Source: Acetobacteraceae bacterium (GTDB taxonomy: Bacteria > Pseudomonadota > Alphaproteobacteria > Acetobacterales > Acetobacteraceae). From it: a stretch of DNA of 14,080 nt. Within the stretch, counting starts at the first letter, position 1; every line of letters starts with the position of its first letter. Where the stretch lies: the NCBI GenBank assembly GCA_027306955.1, contig DAHUXX010000185.1:1-14080 (forward strand), in the 5' to 3' direction. Of this stretch, positions 13,804 through 14,080 are shown piece after piece. Position numbers and translations under genes: made by a program. The notes below the pieces were generated by a model that did no database searches, was not told the origin of the DNA, and saw only the letters and a list, made by a program, of their open reading frames with translations.

Positions 13804-14080
13804 TCACAGCCACAGGAGTCCGAAGGCGATCGTCGCGACGGTGAGCGGGGCGCCGACGCGCAAATAGGTCCAGAAGCCGATCTCGACGCCGTCGTTGCGC
13901 GCCTGCTGCACCACGATGAGGTTCGCGACCGAGCCGAGAATGGTGAAATTGCCGGCGAAGGTCGAGGCCATGGCGACGACGCGCCAGGCGCGGGCGGGGT
14001 CCGGCAGGGCGGCGACGAAGGGTTTCAGCACCAGCACCGCGGGGACGTTGGAGACGATGTTGGAGAGAACGGCGGTGACG
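13804..14080 (-). CDS. ArsB/SLC13-type ion transporter, C-terminal part (5' truncated by window edge)
   Basis: This is the final ~91 residues of a polytopic membrane transporter; the frame is open to the window edge. It shows AVLSNIVSNVPAVLVLKPFV, then TFAGNFTILGSVANLIVVQQ and GFWTYLRVGAPLTVATIAFG. The repeated S-N-x-P and GN-T-x-x-G-S-x-A-N signatures belong to the C-terminal half of the ion transporter superfamily (ArsB, CitM, NhaD, SLC13), which moves anions such as arsenite, citrate, dicarboxylates or sulfate, or sodium. The family is well supported; the substrate cannot be told from this part. It ends 7 bp before the SDR start and appears to be an early gene of that operon. Confidence 0.8.
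   Translation of the reverse strand, partial: VTAVLSNIVSNVPAVLVLKPFVAALPDPARAWRVVAMASTFAGNFTILGSVANLIVVQQARNDGVEIGFWTYLRVGAPLTVATIAFGLLWL

Overview
The window is a very GC-rich stretch whose proteins look alphaproteobacterial, most like Rhodospirillales/Acetobacteraceae. The reasons are the strong G/C third-position bias, a GDCCVFCSYG-type zinc ribbon, a BoxR-like regulator and an IS481-type transposase remnant. The assignment to this group is inference from protein style, not from a marker gene. No tRNA, rRNA or CRISPR array was seen.

Layout. (1) 1-715: the end of a cation diffusion facilitator gene (+), then about 400 bp without a convincing protein. That gap holds four adjacent small hairpins and a strong rho-independent terminator (680-709, + strand), so it may encode a small structured RNA. 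(2) 716-3379: a regulator fusing an XRE-type helix-turn-helix to a shikimate-kinase-like domain (-), divergent from an EthD-domain gene (+). A YidH/DUF202 membrane protein and a secreted YbjN-domain protein follow (+). (3) 3369-5735: a class III aminotransferase of glutamate-1-semialdehyde aminomutase type and a small cysteine-rich zinc ribbon, tightly coupled on -, divergent from a short-chain dehydrogenase (+) across about 50 bp. (4) 5827-6916: a SHOCT-domain membrane protein and a SAM-dependent methyltransferase, probably one transcript (+). (5) 6930-11711: a complete branched-chain-amino-acid-type ABC importer operon on -. Its order of transcription is binding protein, LivH permease, a fused LivM-LivG protein, LivF ATPase. 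(6) 11712-12135: a gene-poor gap with repeats upstream of the operon and a decayed IS481-type transposase N-terminus. (7) 12136-14080: a tight - strand run of an SLC13/ArsB-like ion transporter (partial), an SDR oxidoreductase, an ArfB-like peptidyl-tRNA hydrolase and a RidA-family protein.

Taken together the region looks like ordinary catabolic and uptake cargo: an importer for an amino acid or small carboxylate, two dehydrogenases, an aminotransferase, EthD and RidA. A few unusual arrangements stand out: the LivM-LivG fusion, the BoxR-like regulator without box genes in the window, the structured-RNA candidate, the insertion-sequence fossil beside the importer promoter, and the ribosome-rescue factor inside a metabolic operon. 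I found no clear evidence of a wholly new multi-gene system.
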